Below are positions 1 through 8,554 of a stretch of 35,348 nucleotides of DNA, in pieces. The notes beneath the pieces were generated by a model. It was not told where the DNA came from, made no database searches, and was given only the letters and a program-made list of their open reading frames with translations. Each line of letters begins with the position of its first letter. The first letter of the stretch is position 1. This DNA comes from DYHD01 sp037445375 (GTDB taxonomy: Bacteria > Nitrospirota > Thermodesulfovibrionia > Thermodesulfovibrionales > Dissulfurispiraceae): positions 1 to 35,348 of the forward strand of contig JBBIKS010000021.1 of assembly GCA_037445375.1 (NCBI GenBank), given 5' to 3'. Both the position numbers and the translations under genes were made by a program.

Positions 1-954
1 ATAACCCAGCAAGAGGCAGCCCCTATTGAATTCCTCGAAGCTCCTGAAATCGAAACCCTTCTGGAAATAGAAACTGCTGCTGATATAATCCAGCAAGAGG
101 CAGCCCCTATTGAATTCCTCGAAGCTCCTGAAATCGAAAAATTACAAACAGCGCAAACACCTGTTATCGCTGAATTGGAGAAAATACCTATGGAATCCAA
201 TTATACTGAGTATATTGATAATGCTGTTGAGAGAATCACGAAGAAATTTTTACAAGAGGAATTTCAGTTTACTATTCAAAAAAGCATGAAGGATATCTTA
301 AAGCAAACCGGCGTAATCAAGTCGTCTGATATAATACTCTCAGGCGATCTCTCAGTTTTTCCCATAGTAGATGTTCTTCACTTGATTACTGACAAAAAAT
401 TAACTGCCAAGCTCTCCATATTTTCAGATATCCTGAGCGCAGAGATATATTTTGATCAAGGTAATATATTAAATGCATCCAAAAGTAATGGTAGCGCAGC
501 CCCTTCAGACAAAACAATTCAATTCTCCAGAGATTCAACCGTGGATGAAATACATTCACTGAAAGAGAACATTTATGATACAATATATGCAGCTATAGAA
601 TTGAAATCAGGAAGCTTTTCCATCGAAAAAATATCTTTATCAGATAATTTGAGAGATATACCAATTCGTTTAAGTATGTCAACCGCCCTTATTGAAGCCT
701 CAAGAAAAGCCAATGATGGTGTATTTTCAGGCATGTTTGATGAGAGCACAGTATTCTTCAAGGTGCTAAGAGATCTAACGATAAAGGATTACAATCTCAG
801 CAAAAGCGAGTTGAGAATATCTGCCTGCATTAATGGTGAAAGATCAATAGGCGATATTATAGACATCAGCGGATTAGATAAAATGCAAGCATCAAAAGCA
901 TTTTATGTGTTACTTAATAGTGGAATTATTAAAACATGCAAGGGGAGGATTTAA
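1..954 (+). CDS. DUF4388 (PATAN-type) domain protein, 5' end outside window
   Basis: The frame is open from base 1, so the true start lies upstream; the TTG at 175 is only an internal codon and no ribosome site precedes it. The visible part has 317 codons. Codons 1-55 are an acidic, Gln/Pro-rich linker containing an exact 49-bp repeat. A DUF4388-like domain follows (about codons 110-205), recognisable from ILSGDLSVFPIVDVLHLI and the strand IYFDQGNILNA. The C-terminal 60 residues (SIGDIIDISGLDKMQASKAF) look like the small helical module often placed after DUF4388. Proteins of this family commonly accompany two-component and gliding or pilus regulators. The TAA stop is directly followed by the ATG of the receiver gene, so it belongs to the same operon. 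The exact role is unknown, and an upstream receiver domain is possible but not visible. Confidence 0.8.
   Translation: MTQQEAAPIEFLEAPEIETLLEIETAADIIQQEAAPIEFLEAPEIEKLQTAQTPVIAELEKIPMESNYTEYIDNAVERITKKFLQEEFQFTIQKSMKDILKQTGVIKSSDIILSGDLSVFPIVDVLHLITDKKLTAKLSIFSDILSAEIYFDQGNILNASKSNGSAAPSDKTIQFSRDSTVDEIHSLKENIYDTIYAAIELKSGSFSIEKISLSDNLRDIPIRLSMSTALIEASRKANDGVFSGMFDESTVFFKVLRDLTIKDYNLSKSELRISACINGERSIGDIIDISGLDKMQASKAFYVLLNSGIIKTCKGRI
7..139 (+). repeat. 84-bp period direct repeat inside the DUF4388 gene
   Basis: Positions 7-55 and 91-139 are identical over 49 bp and start 84 bp (28 codons) apart, so the repeat keeps the reading frame. The encoded unit is QQEAAPIEFLEAPEIE followed by an acidic spacer. 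The bases before each copy (ATAACC and ATAATC) also match, so the array probably continues upstream of the window. It forms a low-complexity linker between whatever lies N-terminal and the DUF4388 domain. Confidence 0.9.
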
Positions 955-1317
955 ATGGCGAAGATTTTAATCGCCGATGATAGTCAGACAGACATGAAGT
1001 TTATTAAATCTGTACTCGATGAATCGGGACATGACCTTTTTTTTGCTACAGACGGTGAAGAGACTGAGAAAATGGTCAAGAAAGAACAATTCGACCTTAT
1101 TATTTTAGATGTAGTGATGCCGAAAAAGAATGGCTTTCAATTATGCAGGGAGTTCAAAAAGGATGAAAAAACTAAACATATTCCTATTATTGTTTTAACA
1201 TCAAAAAATCAGGAAAGCGATAAAATGTGGGGAACCAAGCAAGGAGCTAACCTTTACCTCACAAAGCCCTGCGCTCCTATAGAATTGCTTGCCGCAGTAA
1301 AAAAGTTTATAGGGTGA
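955..1317 (+). CDS. CheY/PilG-like single-domain response regulator
   Basis: A 120-residue stand-alone receiver domain. The acidic pocket is D8-D9, the phosphoacceptor is D52 in LIILDVVMPKKNG, and the conserved Thr and Lys are T82 (VLTS) and K104 (TKPC). All catalytic positions are present, so it should accept phosphate from the CheA-type kinase 400 bp downstream. There is no output domain; by family knowledge such proteins (CheY, PilG, PilH) act on a motor or on other proteins. The ribosome site AGGGGAGGA ends a few bases before ATG 955, which abuts the preceding stop. Its stop overlaps the first codons of the CheW-like gene. The protein is cytoplasmic. Confidence 0.93.
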   Translation: MAKILIADDSQTDMKFIKSVLDESGHDLFFATDGEETEKMVKKEQFDLIILDVVMPKKNGFQLCREFKKDEKTKHIPIIVLTSKNQESDKMWGTKQGANLYLTKPCAPIELLAAVKKFIG

Positions 1318-1322
1318 TAGTG

Positions 1323-1718
1323 ATGTTAAAAGAAAATGTTAAGGAAGCGAGTTACTGCGTTTTTCGAGTAGGCGAAAATGAATTTCTTCTGCCAACTAAA
1401 GCGGTACGAGAGGTCATGGATATAATAAAGATTTTTCCTGTGCCCGGGGCTCCTGAATATGTTTACGGTGCCATTCCGGTCCGCGGAAAAATAGTTCCTG
1501 CTATAGATTTGTCTAAAATTTATCCTATTGAAAAACCTTCATATAATGATGCTAAACTTATTATTATTGATGTAGAAAATGAAAATATCGGTTTTTTATC
1601 TGAGACCCCGCCATTTTTTGTCTCTTTCGACCCCGATATAGTTGTCGAAGATGTTATAGATATAAAGACTTTTTTTGAAACTTACCGCATAAAACAAATA
1701 AGGACTGATAATGATTGA
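1323..1718 (+). CDS. CheW/PilI-like adaptor
   Basis: A CheW-fold protein of about 131 residues. CheW features seen are YCVFRVGENEFLLPT near the start, the block REVMDIIKIFPVPGAPEYVYGAIPVRG, and IVPAIDLSKIY. Adaptors of this kind couple a methyl-accepting receptor to CheA. Starts at GTG 1314, GTG 1320 and ATG 1323 are all in frame. I prefer ATG 1323, because the GGTGAT sequence at 1313-1318 can serve as its ribosome site. The 3' end overlaps the kinase gene by 8 bp, so the two are probably translationally coupled. No receptor gene is visible here, so it must lie upstream of the window or elsewhere. Confidence 0.88.
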   Translation: MLKENVKEASYCVFRVGENEFLLPTKAVREVMDIIKIFPVPGAPEYVYGAIPVRGKIVPAIDLSKIYPIEKPSYNDAKLIIIDVENENIGFLSETPPFFVSFDPDIVVEDVIDIKTFFETYRIKQIRTDND

Positions 1719-4065
1719 CAAGTCAGAACTTCTTGAGTATTTTCTCTCCGAAGCAGTAGATCATGTAAACATCCTCGAAAATGGAATTGCTGAACTTGAG
1801 AGCTCACCTAACAAAGCCTATCTTATAGAGGATCTTTTTAGGGCAGCGCATACACTGAAAGGTTCCGCTGCGCTTGTTAAACTCACAATAACGAGTGAGA
1901 TCGCTCATAGAATGGAAGATATACTCGAAGGATTAATGAATAAAAAAATCGAGCCAAATAGTAGGATAGTAGAATTATTGTCATATATGCTCGACGGCAT
2001 AAAGACTCTAATATACAGAATAGCAAAAGGGGCTGATGAGTATTTAGAGACTGAACAACTAATTTTACAAAAAGCCGATGAAATCTTTACAGATGAACAA
2101 AGAAATTTTGTCGTATCAGATGCGCCTGCTCATGATATTATTAAAATACAGCCATACAGTTCAAAATCTCAGGAAACCGTAGATTCGCAAGCCTCCAAAA
2201 CTTTGAATATTCAAAAAGCTGGAGACTCTGCCATCCAAGATAAAAACGAAAGATTTGGGAGAAGAAAGGAAGATGTAGAATTTTTTATAGGTAATTTCGT
2301 AAAAGTTGACTCCCAGAAAATTGAAGACATGTTAAACCTTATAGGAGAGGTTACAATAAAGAAAAATTACCTCCTCCAGAAGACAAAAAATATTACGGAC
2401 ATATCGGACGAGATATTTTTTACGGGCAGAAGATTGCTTATGGAGGTTAATGACTTTGCCGATAGATACGCTTATGCGCTTCCTGAAAATGTAAAATATG
2501 TTGATCCCCTGCTTTCAGAATTTGGAGAACTTGAGTTTGACAGGTACGATGAACTAAACATTTTCTCGAGAAAACTCCAAGAAATAACCAATGACATAAC
2601 AGAATCCTTAAAAGAGCTTAGCAATTTCTTTGAGTTTTTTGGTGAAGATTTAAAAAGCATGGATGGTATGATTAAACTGCTGAAGGCTAATCTTACCGAA
2701 TCCAGGATGGTAGATATAGGCATACTATTCCAGCGATTTGCAAAACCTGTAAAAGATATCGCGAAAAAGAATAATAAAAAGACCGAACTTCTTATATCAG
2801 GGGGTCTTACAAAAATAGACAGGGTAGTGTTTGAAAGACTTTTTAACCCTCTGATGCATTTAATAATGAACGCAATCAGTCATGGCATTGAAAGCCCTGA
2901 TGAAAGACTTCAAAAAAATAAGAAACCTATAGGAACTATCATTCTGTCTGCAAAGAAGGAAGGTGGAACAGCTGTTATTGAGGTAACTGATGACGGCATG
3001 GGTATTGATACAGAAAATATTTTCAAGGAAGCGGTTAAGCAGGGATTATTAAAAGTTGACGATAAGCCTTCAAAAGAGGAACTTCTTCCGCTAATATTCA
3101 TCCCGGGATTTTCAACTGCTGAAACTGCCGATATGGCAGCTGGCAGAGGAATGGGAATGAGCGCTGTAAGAAGAATGATCGCCGGCATAAATGGAATTTT
3201 AGAGATCACTACCGAGGCTGGGCATGGCACTACATTCAGAATAAAAGTGCCCTTGTCACTTGCAATATCTAATGTTTTACTATTCCTTTGCAGCAGTTTG
3301 GAGTTTGTTATTCCCTCAAGTTTTGTTGAAGAAGTGATGCAGTTATCTGATCCGATTGATAATAGAACAATGGAGTATAGAGGCAAAAAAATAATTGTCA
3401 CAGAGTTAGCTGACATATTAGGGATTCCAGCCAAATCTGATAGATATGGCAAATATGTTATTATTTGCAATGTTTCCGATAAAAAGGTCGGCTTAATCGT
3501 TGATGATGTTATAGGGCAGGAAGAGACCATAATAAAAACTATGCATGGTTTTTTGGAAGGATTGCAAATATATTCCGGCACAACTATATCGGGCGATGGC
3601 AGTATAAGATTTGTTCTCAATCCTATAAATATATTTGAAGAAGAATTCCAACCTCTGTCCACTATTCAGACTTATGCGAAAGAATATGCCAGCAAAAGCA
3701 TTTTAGTTGTTGATGATTCACTGAGTGTAAGGAAATATGCGAGTTCCTTTTTAGAGGCAAAAAACTTTAATGTTTATACAGCATCTAATGGGGTAGAGGC
3801 ATTGAATATACTTTATGAGACGCCTGTTGATATGATAATCACCGATCTCGAAATGCCTGTAATGCATGGCTATGAATTTATAAGCAGGGTTAAGGCTTCT
3901 GATGAGCTTAAAGAAATTCCTATTGTCGTTCTTACCTCAAGAAGCGGTGAAAAACATAAAGAAAAAGCAGCAACAATGGGAGCTGAAGACTATCTCATAA
4001 AACCGTTTGACGAGGAGTCTTTATTTAGCATTTTAAGAAAGCATTTTATGCTATCCTTTGCTTAG
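1711..4065 (+). CDS. CheA-type hybrid histidine kinase with C-terminal receiver (ChpA/PilL-like)
   Basis: 784 residues with the chemosensory kinase domain order. An Hpt domain lies at 1-110 with phospho-His H47 in RAAHTLKGSA. A short linker and a dimerisation region follow. The CheA ATPase has its N-box at 383-396 (HLIMNAISHGIESP), G1 box DDGMGI at 427-432 and G2 box GRGMGMS near 480. A CheW-like domain spans about 515-650, and a receiver spans 662-784 with D668/D669, phospho-Asp D712 and K764. A fused receiver with a single Hpt is typical of Pil-Chp or gliding-type pathways rather than flagellar CheA. It should phosphorylate the CheY-like protein upstream and its own receiver. Which output it controls (pili, gliding or second messenger) cannot be told, because no pilus or flagellar gene is adjacent. 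Confidence 0.93.
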   Translation: MIDKSELLEYFLSEAVDHVNILENGIAELESSPNKAYLIEDLFRAAHTLKGSAALVKLTITSEIAHRMEDILEGLMNKKIEPNSRIVELLSYMLDGIKTLIYRIAKGADEYLETEQLILQKADEIFTDEQRNFVVSDAPAHDIIKIQPYSSKSQETVDSQASKTLNIQKAGDSAIQDKNERFGRRKEDVEFFIGNFVKVDSQKIEDMLNLIGEVTIKKNYLLQKTKNITDISDEIFFTGRRLLMEVNDFADRYAYALPENVKYVDPLLSEFGELEFDRYDELNIFSRKLQEITNDITESLKELSNFFEFFGEDLKSMDGMIKLLKANLTESRMVDIGILFQRFAKPVKDIAKKNNKKTELLISGGLTKIDRVVFERLFNPLMHLIMNAISHGIESPDERLQKNKKPIGTIILSAKKEGGTAVIEVTDDGMGIDTENIFKEAVKQGLLKVDDKPSKEELLPLIFIPGFSTAETADMAAGRGMGMSAVRRMIAGINGILEITTEAGHGTTFRIKVPLSLAISNVLLFLCSSLEFVIPSSFVEEVMQLSDPIDNRTMEYRGKKIIVTELADILGIPAKSDRYGKYVIICNVSDKKVGLIVDDVIGQEETIIKTMHGFLEGLQIYSGTTISGDGSIRFVLNPINIFEEEFQPLSTIQTYAKEYASKSILVVDDSLSVRKYASSFLEAKNFNVYTASNGVEALNILYETPVDMIITDLEMPVMHGYEFISRVKASDELKEIPIVVLTSRSGEKHKEKAATMGAEDYLIKPFDEESLFSILRKHFMLSFA

Positions 4066-4067
4066 CA

Positions 4068-4150
4068 GAGTCTATCCATAAACTGCTTGCAACTCTTTTC
4101 TGTCATTTCGGGCAGAGATAGAGATCTTTAATTTTCAATATCCATTCCCT
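4068..4150 (+). repeat. Truncated copy A of the GAGTCTG-type MITE
   Basis: Begins GAGTCTATCCATAAACTGC three bases after the kinase stop codon and matches the left 82 bases of the complete copy at 26029-26159, with scattered substitutions. The right half and right terminal repeat are missing, and the TA flank is not visible on the left (CA instead). It fills most of the gap between two convergent genes. Confidence 0.75.
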
Positions 4151-4175
4151 ATTTAAAATTTTGCACGTCAATACA

Positions 4176-5714
4176 TTATTTCTGCGGTTTCCACCGAACA
4201 GGAAATATCATCTGTACGGTAGCCCCTTTTCCAAGGTCGCTTACTATTTTTAGTTCCCCGAGATGCTCAACAACTATCTGTCTGACCAGCGGCAAGCCCA
4301 TACCAAATCTTAGTTCTTTTGTGCTGAAGAATGGGTCAAATATCCTTTCAAGATTTTCCTGATGTATTCCCCTTCCTGTGTCTGTGATAGACAAAACAAT
4401 GTGTTCTGATTCTTCAGCGGTACTTATAGTTATAAATCCTCCGGGCGGCGTGGCTTCAATAGCATTTCTGATAACATGGTAGATAGCCGCCTTTAGTAAA
4501 TTTCTCTGAAGGTTGATTCTCATTGGTTCTTCTGAAAGCTCCAAAACAAACTGTATTTGTTTGTCTGAAGCCTCCTGTTCAAGCGTATAAACGATTGAAT
4601 TAATGAGTTCATTAATATCTGCGTATTCAAAAACACTCTGTCTTGTTTTCAGGAGATTTTCAAATTCACCAACTATGGTTTCGAGCTTCTTGCATTCATC
4701 TATGACATCAAGAAGGTCTTCATTCAATTTATCCTCTTTTTTGATGATTCTTTTGCAAAGAGCGCCAATAAGCACTGCTGGATTCCTGACTCTGTCGGCA
4801 ACTGTCAGTCCCATCAGAGCCATTGTCCGCTCTGCAACAAGGGTTTCCAATTCCCTGTTTAATTGTATCAGGTCAAGGTTAACCCTTTGAAGTTTGCTCT
4901 CTTCATCCTGAATTTTCAAATATGTCTTATAAACCATTATGAAAAAAAGGCTGACGAAGCCTATCCAGAAAAAAAATATGGTATTTATGCTTCCGCTTAT
5001 AGGAGCAATATGCGCCCATATATCTATATTTCCGCTTGTTACAAGTATATGCTGCATTATGTATGCAAATCCTCTTGATACAGCATACATAAAAAATGAT
5101 GCCGAAAGCCACATCATATAATTCCATAAAATATTATCCTTTTCTTTTCTATGAAGTTGTATGCTGATGATGAAGCACAATGAAGAAAGTATAATGAATA
5201 TTATCCCTCCCCCAATCTGAATAAGCAAAATCGGCAAAAAAGGGAAAAGCATGGCGGGGACAAGTGTTTGTTTTGTGATTTCTCCGGCTCTTTGCAGGTT
5301 GGATTTCAATGATAGGTATAGAAAAAACATTCCTGCATTAAGCATTAAAAAGTCAAATCTCGCGAGGTAATAAAGAAATCCTGTCTCTTCGACTAAAACC
5401 ATTCTTTCAAAATACTGCCAGTCTTCTGTCCCCCCTATTATCTGTAATTCTTGGAAACGACCTAAAAAAACCATGATGTTCCAAACAGCAAAAAATAATA
5501 TTGAAATAAAAAAATATTTCCATTGTCTTTCTTTTTGTAAGTTGTAACGTAGTATGAATAAAAGGATAATGAGCATAACGATGAAGAAGAAAAACCTTCC
5601 AATGGTATGAATATATATGGCTGGATAATCATGCGGCAGAAAAGCTCCTAATGCATTTGCCGGAGTTATAACAAAAAAAAGTGATAATAAAAGTATCTTG
5701 CTATATTCAGTCAT
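4176..5714 (-). CDS. Membrane sensor histidine kinase with Asp in place of the H-box His
   Basis: 512 residues. The N-terminal half is hydrophobic with roughly seven or eight membrane segments (to about residue 270) and no recognised sensor family. A short coiled coil follows (about 275-300, ending ELETLVAERT). In the dimerisation helix the usual HExRNP reads ADRVRNPAVLIG, so the phosphoacceptor His is D307 (codon GAC). The ATPase domain is complete: N-box HVIRNAIEATPPGG, G1 DTGRGI, F-box FDPFFSTKE and G2 FGMGLPLVRQI. It may bind ATP yet be unable to autophosphorylate on His. It would then act as a pseudokinase or partner of another kinase. The start ATG overlaps the stop of the upstream TVP38-like gene by 8 bp, and no response regulator is adjacent. 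Confidence 0.85.
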   Translation of the reverse strand: MTEYSKILLLSLFFVITPANALGAFLPHDYPAIYIHTIGRFFFFIVMLIILLFILRYNLQKERQWKYFFISILFFAVWNIMVFLGRFQELQIIGGTEDWQYFERMVLVEETGFLYYLARFDFLMLNAGMFFLYLSLKSNLQRAGEITKQTLVPAMLFPFLPILLIQIGGGIIFIILSSLCFIISIQLHRKEKDNILWNYMMWLSASFFMYAVSRGFAYIMQHILVTSGNIDIWAHIAPISGSINTIFFFWIGFVSLFFIMVYKTYLKIQDEESKLQRVNLDLIQLNRELETLVAERTMALMGLTVADRVRNPAVLIGALCKRIIKKEDKLNEDLLDVIDECKKLETIVGEFENLLKTRQSVFEYADINELINSIVYTLEQEASDKQIQFVLELSEEPMRINLQRNLLKAAIYHVIRNAIEATPPGGFITISTAEESEHIVLSITDTGRGIHQENLERIFDPFFSTKELRFGMGLPLVRQIVVEHLGELKIVSDLGKGATVQMIFPVRWKPQK

Positions 5715-6387
5715 TTCGAATTGTTCTTTTTGCCTTTTTCTTCCTATAGTTACTTATATGCCACAGCCTGAAGAACCTCTCTAATTTATCTTTATAGGCA
5801 TATGCTATAAATATTACAACAAGGGCAGCTCCTGAAAGAATGAAAAATTTAAAATACTCATGGTGCCTGAGATAGTCACCGCCTAATGTAAGCATTACGG
5901 TTCCAAGCAGCCTTCCCGTCCCCCCAATTAAGAGGAATTCCCCCGTTGAGAGATGTCCTAATCCTAGTATATAACACAGGTAATCCTTCGGAAAGCCTGG
6001 TATAAGAAACATTAAAAAAACAATGAAAGCACCCTTATGATGAAGAAGATAATCAAACCTTTGTATGGTTGAAGGGTTTACAACCCTCTCTACAAAAGGC
6101 CTTCCAAATTTTCTTGAGAGTGTAAAAGCCAGAAATGAGCCTATCATAAGTCCTATGGTTGACAATATTATTCCCAAAAACTTGCCGAAAACAAAACCAC
6201 CCAACAGACCCGTAACCTCTCCGGGTATCGGAGCAGCAACTACCTGAAATGTCTGAAGCAGAATAAACCCCAAAAAAGCCAGAGGACCCAGATCGTCCAG
6301 AAACTTTATTAATCTTTCTTTATCAAGGAAAAAATGAAAAAGTCCTGTCTTATAAAAGAAAACCGTTATTCCACCCATAAAAAGCAA
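5707..6387 (-). CDS. TVP38/TMEM64 (DedA-like, VTT domain) membrane protein
   Basis: An integral membrane protein of the SNARE-associated Golgi/TVP38 family. The domain is visible in FQVVAAPIPGEVTGLLGGFVFG and FLIPGFPKDYLCYILGLGHLS, with about five hydrophobic segments. VTT-domain relatives are linked to lipid flipping and membrane homeostasis; the substrate is unknown here. The listed start is TTG 6387 and falls inside the first membrane helix without a ribosome site. The frame stays open upstream to an ATT at 6444 that has AAGGA seven bases before it. Using it would add 19 residues (INKDNKKLTDKPWVKLLIL) and complete the helix, so I think the real start is probably there (245 residues). It overlaps the histidine kinase gene, so the pair is coupled. 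Confidence 0.85.
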   Translation of the reverse strand: MLFMGGITVFFYKTGLFHFFLDKERLIKFLDDLGPLAFLGFILLQTFQVVAAPIPGEVTGLLGGFVFGKFLGIILSTIGLMIGSFLAFTLSRKFGRPFVERVVNPSTIQRFDYLLHHKGAFIVFLMFLIPGFPKDYLCYILGLGHLSTGEFLLIGGTGRLLGTVMLTLGGDYLRHHEYFKFFILSGAALVVIFIAYAYKDKLERFFRLWHISNYRKKKAKRTIRND

Positions 6388-6659
6388 AAGAATAAGCAGT
6401 TTTACCCATGGCTTATCAGTTAGTTTCTTATTGTCTTTATTAATTTTAAATCCTTCTTTGCTAATTTAAGATAATCTTTAAGTTTTTACAAAACCTCATA
6501 AAATAAACATAGACATGTGAACTCGTCGATTAACTTGCCATTCCAAGCACTCAACAACATCTATAGTCTTGATAGCAAAGCAGAAACTTTGTAGCGAAGT
6601 TCGTTGCTTCACTAAGAATAGAAACCTTACATCAAGTATTATTTTTCGCCAAAAAAATT

Positions 6660-7415
6660 TCATTTATCTTTCATAAACATCCTTATGAGATCTATCGGAA
6701 CAGGGAAGATTATCGTTGAATTCTTTTCTGTTGAGATCTCGGTGAGGGTCTGTAAAAATCTCAACTGAAGAGTTGCAGGCTCTGACTGTATGATTTTGGC
6801 AGCATCAGCAAGCTTCTGTGCCGCTTGAAACTCTCCTTCCGCATGTATTATTTTAGCCCTTCTTTCCCTTTCAGCCTCCGCCTGCTTTGCTATAGCCCTA
6901 AGCATCTCTGTAGGAAGGTCAACATTTTTCACTTCAACTGCTGAAACCTTTATGCCCCATGGCTCTGTTTGCTGATCAATGACTTTTTGGAGTTCTGCAT
7001 TTAGCTGCTCCCTATTTGCGAGCAAATCATCAAGCTGGCTCTGTCCTAAGATGCTTCTAAGGGTCGTCTGAGCAATCTGAGATGTAGCAAAATAATAATC
7101 TTCCACTTCAGTAATAGCCTTGACAGGATCAATCGGCCTAAAATAAACAACAGCGTTAACCTTTACCGTAATATTGTCTTTTGTAATGATATCCTGAGGC
7201 GGGACATCCATTGTGATAGTTCGCAAACTTACCTTGACCAGTTTATCAATTATAGGCCAGATAATTACCAGCCCAGGACCTCTAATAGGAATTATCCTGC
7301 CAAGCCTGAATACAACTCCTCTTTCATACTCCTTTAAGATTTTTATTGCGCTGGAGAGAAAATATACAATCAGCACTATTATAAATATAAAGGTCACAAA
7401 CGGTGTCTGAAACAT
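6660..7415 (-). CDS. Slipin / stomatin-like SPFH protein
   Basis: 251 residues. One N-terminal membrane helix (about 6-27) is followed by the SPFH/band 7 domain starting YERGVVFRLGRIIPIRGPGL, with conserved stretches ITVKVNAVVYFRP and ATSQIAQTTLRSILGQ. A coiled-coil segment follows (ERERRAKIIHAEGEFQAAQKLADAA). This is the bacterial slipin arrangement: a membrane scaffold that forms oligomers and often works with an NfeD membrane protein or protease. No NfeD gene is adjacent, so it stands alone here. The start is well supported by TAAGGAGG seven bases before ATG 7415. Length fits the family. Confidence 0.93.
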   Translation of the reverse strand: MFQTPFVTFIFIIVLIVYFLSSAIKILKEYERGVVFRLGRIIPIRGPGLVIIWPIIDKLVKVSLRTITMDVPPQDIITKDNITVKVNAVVYFRPIDPVKAITEVEDYYFATSQIAQTTLRSILGQSQLDDLLANREQLNAELQKVIDQQTEPWGIKVSAVEVKNVDLPTEMLRAIAKQAEAERERRAKIIHAEGEFQAAQKLADAAKIIQSEPATLQLRFLQTLTEISTEKNSTIIFPVPIDLIRMFMKDK

Positions 7416-7554
7416 GCTGCCTCCTTATTTTTTGGGATATTGTTAAAACTTTTAAACAGAAATGGTTATAATCTGGATAGCGTAATCCTTCATTACCATT
7501 ATGACTAAGTTTGACTCTGCCTCGTTTATATTATACATAAAATCTGATTAGATT

Positions 7555-7581
7555 AAAAAATCTAAAAAATCTAAAAAATCT
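7555..7581 (+). repeat. Three tandem 9-bp units AAAAAATCT
   Basis: Three perfect head-to-tail copies of AAAAAATCT. The A-tracts recur every 9 bp, close to the helical repeat, so the segment may be intrinsically bent. Slippage during replication is an equally good explanation. Confidence 0.85.
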
Positions 7582-7669
7582 TGATCATGCCTATTTTTTT
7601 CGCGGTTTCGTTAAAACTGACAAAATGGCAAGGAATTTGTTATTGTATATAATTGTGATTGTTGTTCTG

Positions 7670-7731
7670 TCATTCCGACTTGTTCTGAATCTCTCCGTAT
7701 TTTCAGAAGGATTCCAGACAAGCGGGAATGA
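7670..7731. repeat. Imperfect inverted repeat, TCATTCC...GGAATGA type
   Basis: The left arm begins TCATTCCGACTTGTTCTGAA and the right arm ends ACAAGCGGGAATGA; the arms pair over about 22 bp with a few mismatches around a short loop. It resembles other dispersed palindromic repeats in this window that start GTCATTCC and end GGAATGAC. Confidence 0.6.
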
Positions 7732-7823
7732 TACTTATTGGGTAATTAAGTTTTAATATTAAGCCTTATCTAATAAGGTTATCTTCAAAAGAATCGCCCA
7801 ATCCCAATATAGATAATAAAATT

Positions 7824-8522
7824 ATGCAAACATTAAGATATCTTTTAAGAAATATAACCGTCCTTAATATTGCTTTGTTATTAAGCGTCTTCTTGCTATC
7901 TTACTTTACTATCCTTCCTTTGCTAAGTATGAATATTCAGCTTGCTCTGCCGTCTTTAAAAAAAATTGAAGCAGAAAATGTTGCCATGCCTCAGCCTGAA
8001 GCGCCCATGCTCGCAGACTATATGTTAATAGCCGAGCAAAATCTTTTTCATCCCGAAAGGAAAATACCTGAAAAAAAAGAAGAAAAACAGTTGCAAAAAC
8101 CAGAGTTCGTTTTGTATGGAACATTGATAACTGATGATGCCAACATTGCTTATATGGAAGATTTGAAGGCTCCTCATAATACGCCGGGAAGGGGAAAAAG
8201 ACAGAAGGCAATTCAAAAGGGAACTATATTTAGCGGTTTTACCCTTTCAGAAATTCATCATGATAAGGTAGTGATGTTAAGGGCTGATGAAAAAATAGAA
8301 GTAAGGATATTGGATCAACAAAATAAGAAGACGAGAGGAATCGAGACCACCGCTTCTGTTGCCGCAGGCAAAAGTCCAGATCCAGAATCTCAGGAAATAA
8401 AAAGTGCAGCGGGGCAGCCGCAAAGAGCCAGGGTTCAGGTAACGAGCCCATCCGCTGATAAAAAGAAACTATCTGAAGAAAGGAAAGCTGAAAGAGATGC
8501 CCGCCGCAACAAAGTCAGATAA
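7824..8522 (+). CDS. GspC/PilP-like type II secretion inner-membrane protein
   Basis: 232 residues. A single N-terminal membrane helix (about 12-38) is followed by a Pro-rich stretch and then LADYMLIAEQNLFHPERKIP and PEFVLYGTLITDDANIAYMED. That pattern is the homology-region domain of GspC (T2SSC), including KGTIFSGFTLSEIHHDKVVML. In type II secretion this domain lies in the periplasm and contacts the secretin. The C-terminal 60 residues are charged and low in complexity, with no PDZ domain. No other gsp gene is near, so it is an orphan or works with a system encoded elsewhere. No strong ribosome site precedes ATG 7824. The stop is 32 bp before mqnE, which may be co-transcribed. Confidence 0.78.
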   Translation: MQTLRYLLRNITVLNIALLLSVFLLSYFTILPLLSMNIQLALPSLKKIEAENVAMPQPEAPMLADYMLIAEQNLFHPERKIPEKKEEKQLQKPEFVLYGTLITDDANIAYMEDLKAPHNTPGRGKRQKAIQKGTIFSGFTLSEIHHDKVVMLRADEKIEVRILDQQNKKTRGIETTASVAAGKSPDPESQEIKSAAGQPQRARVQVTSPSADKKKLSEERKAERDARRNKVR

Positions 8523-8554
8523 GTGCAGATAACGAGATTGTTTTTACTTCTATT

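Larger units (their letters stand above)
7416..7823. other. Gene-free divergent intergenic region (408 bp)
   Basis: It lies between the divergent slipin and GspC-like genes and should hold both promoters, but I see no convincing -35/-10 pair. It holds three perfect 9-bp tandem units and an imperfect inverted repeat, listed separately. No ORF longer than a few dozen codons looks genuine. Confidence 0.7.

Noticed and set aside
2910..3662. A 250-codon open frame on the minus strand inside the CheA gene
   Set aside because: Low-complexity Ser/Ile-rich translation with no domain; it is the antisense shadow of a conserved kinase domain.
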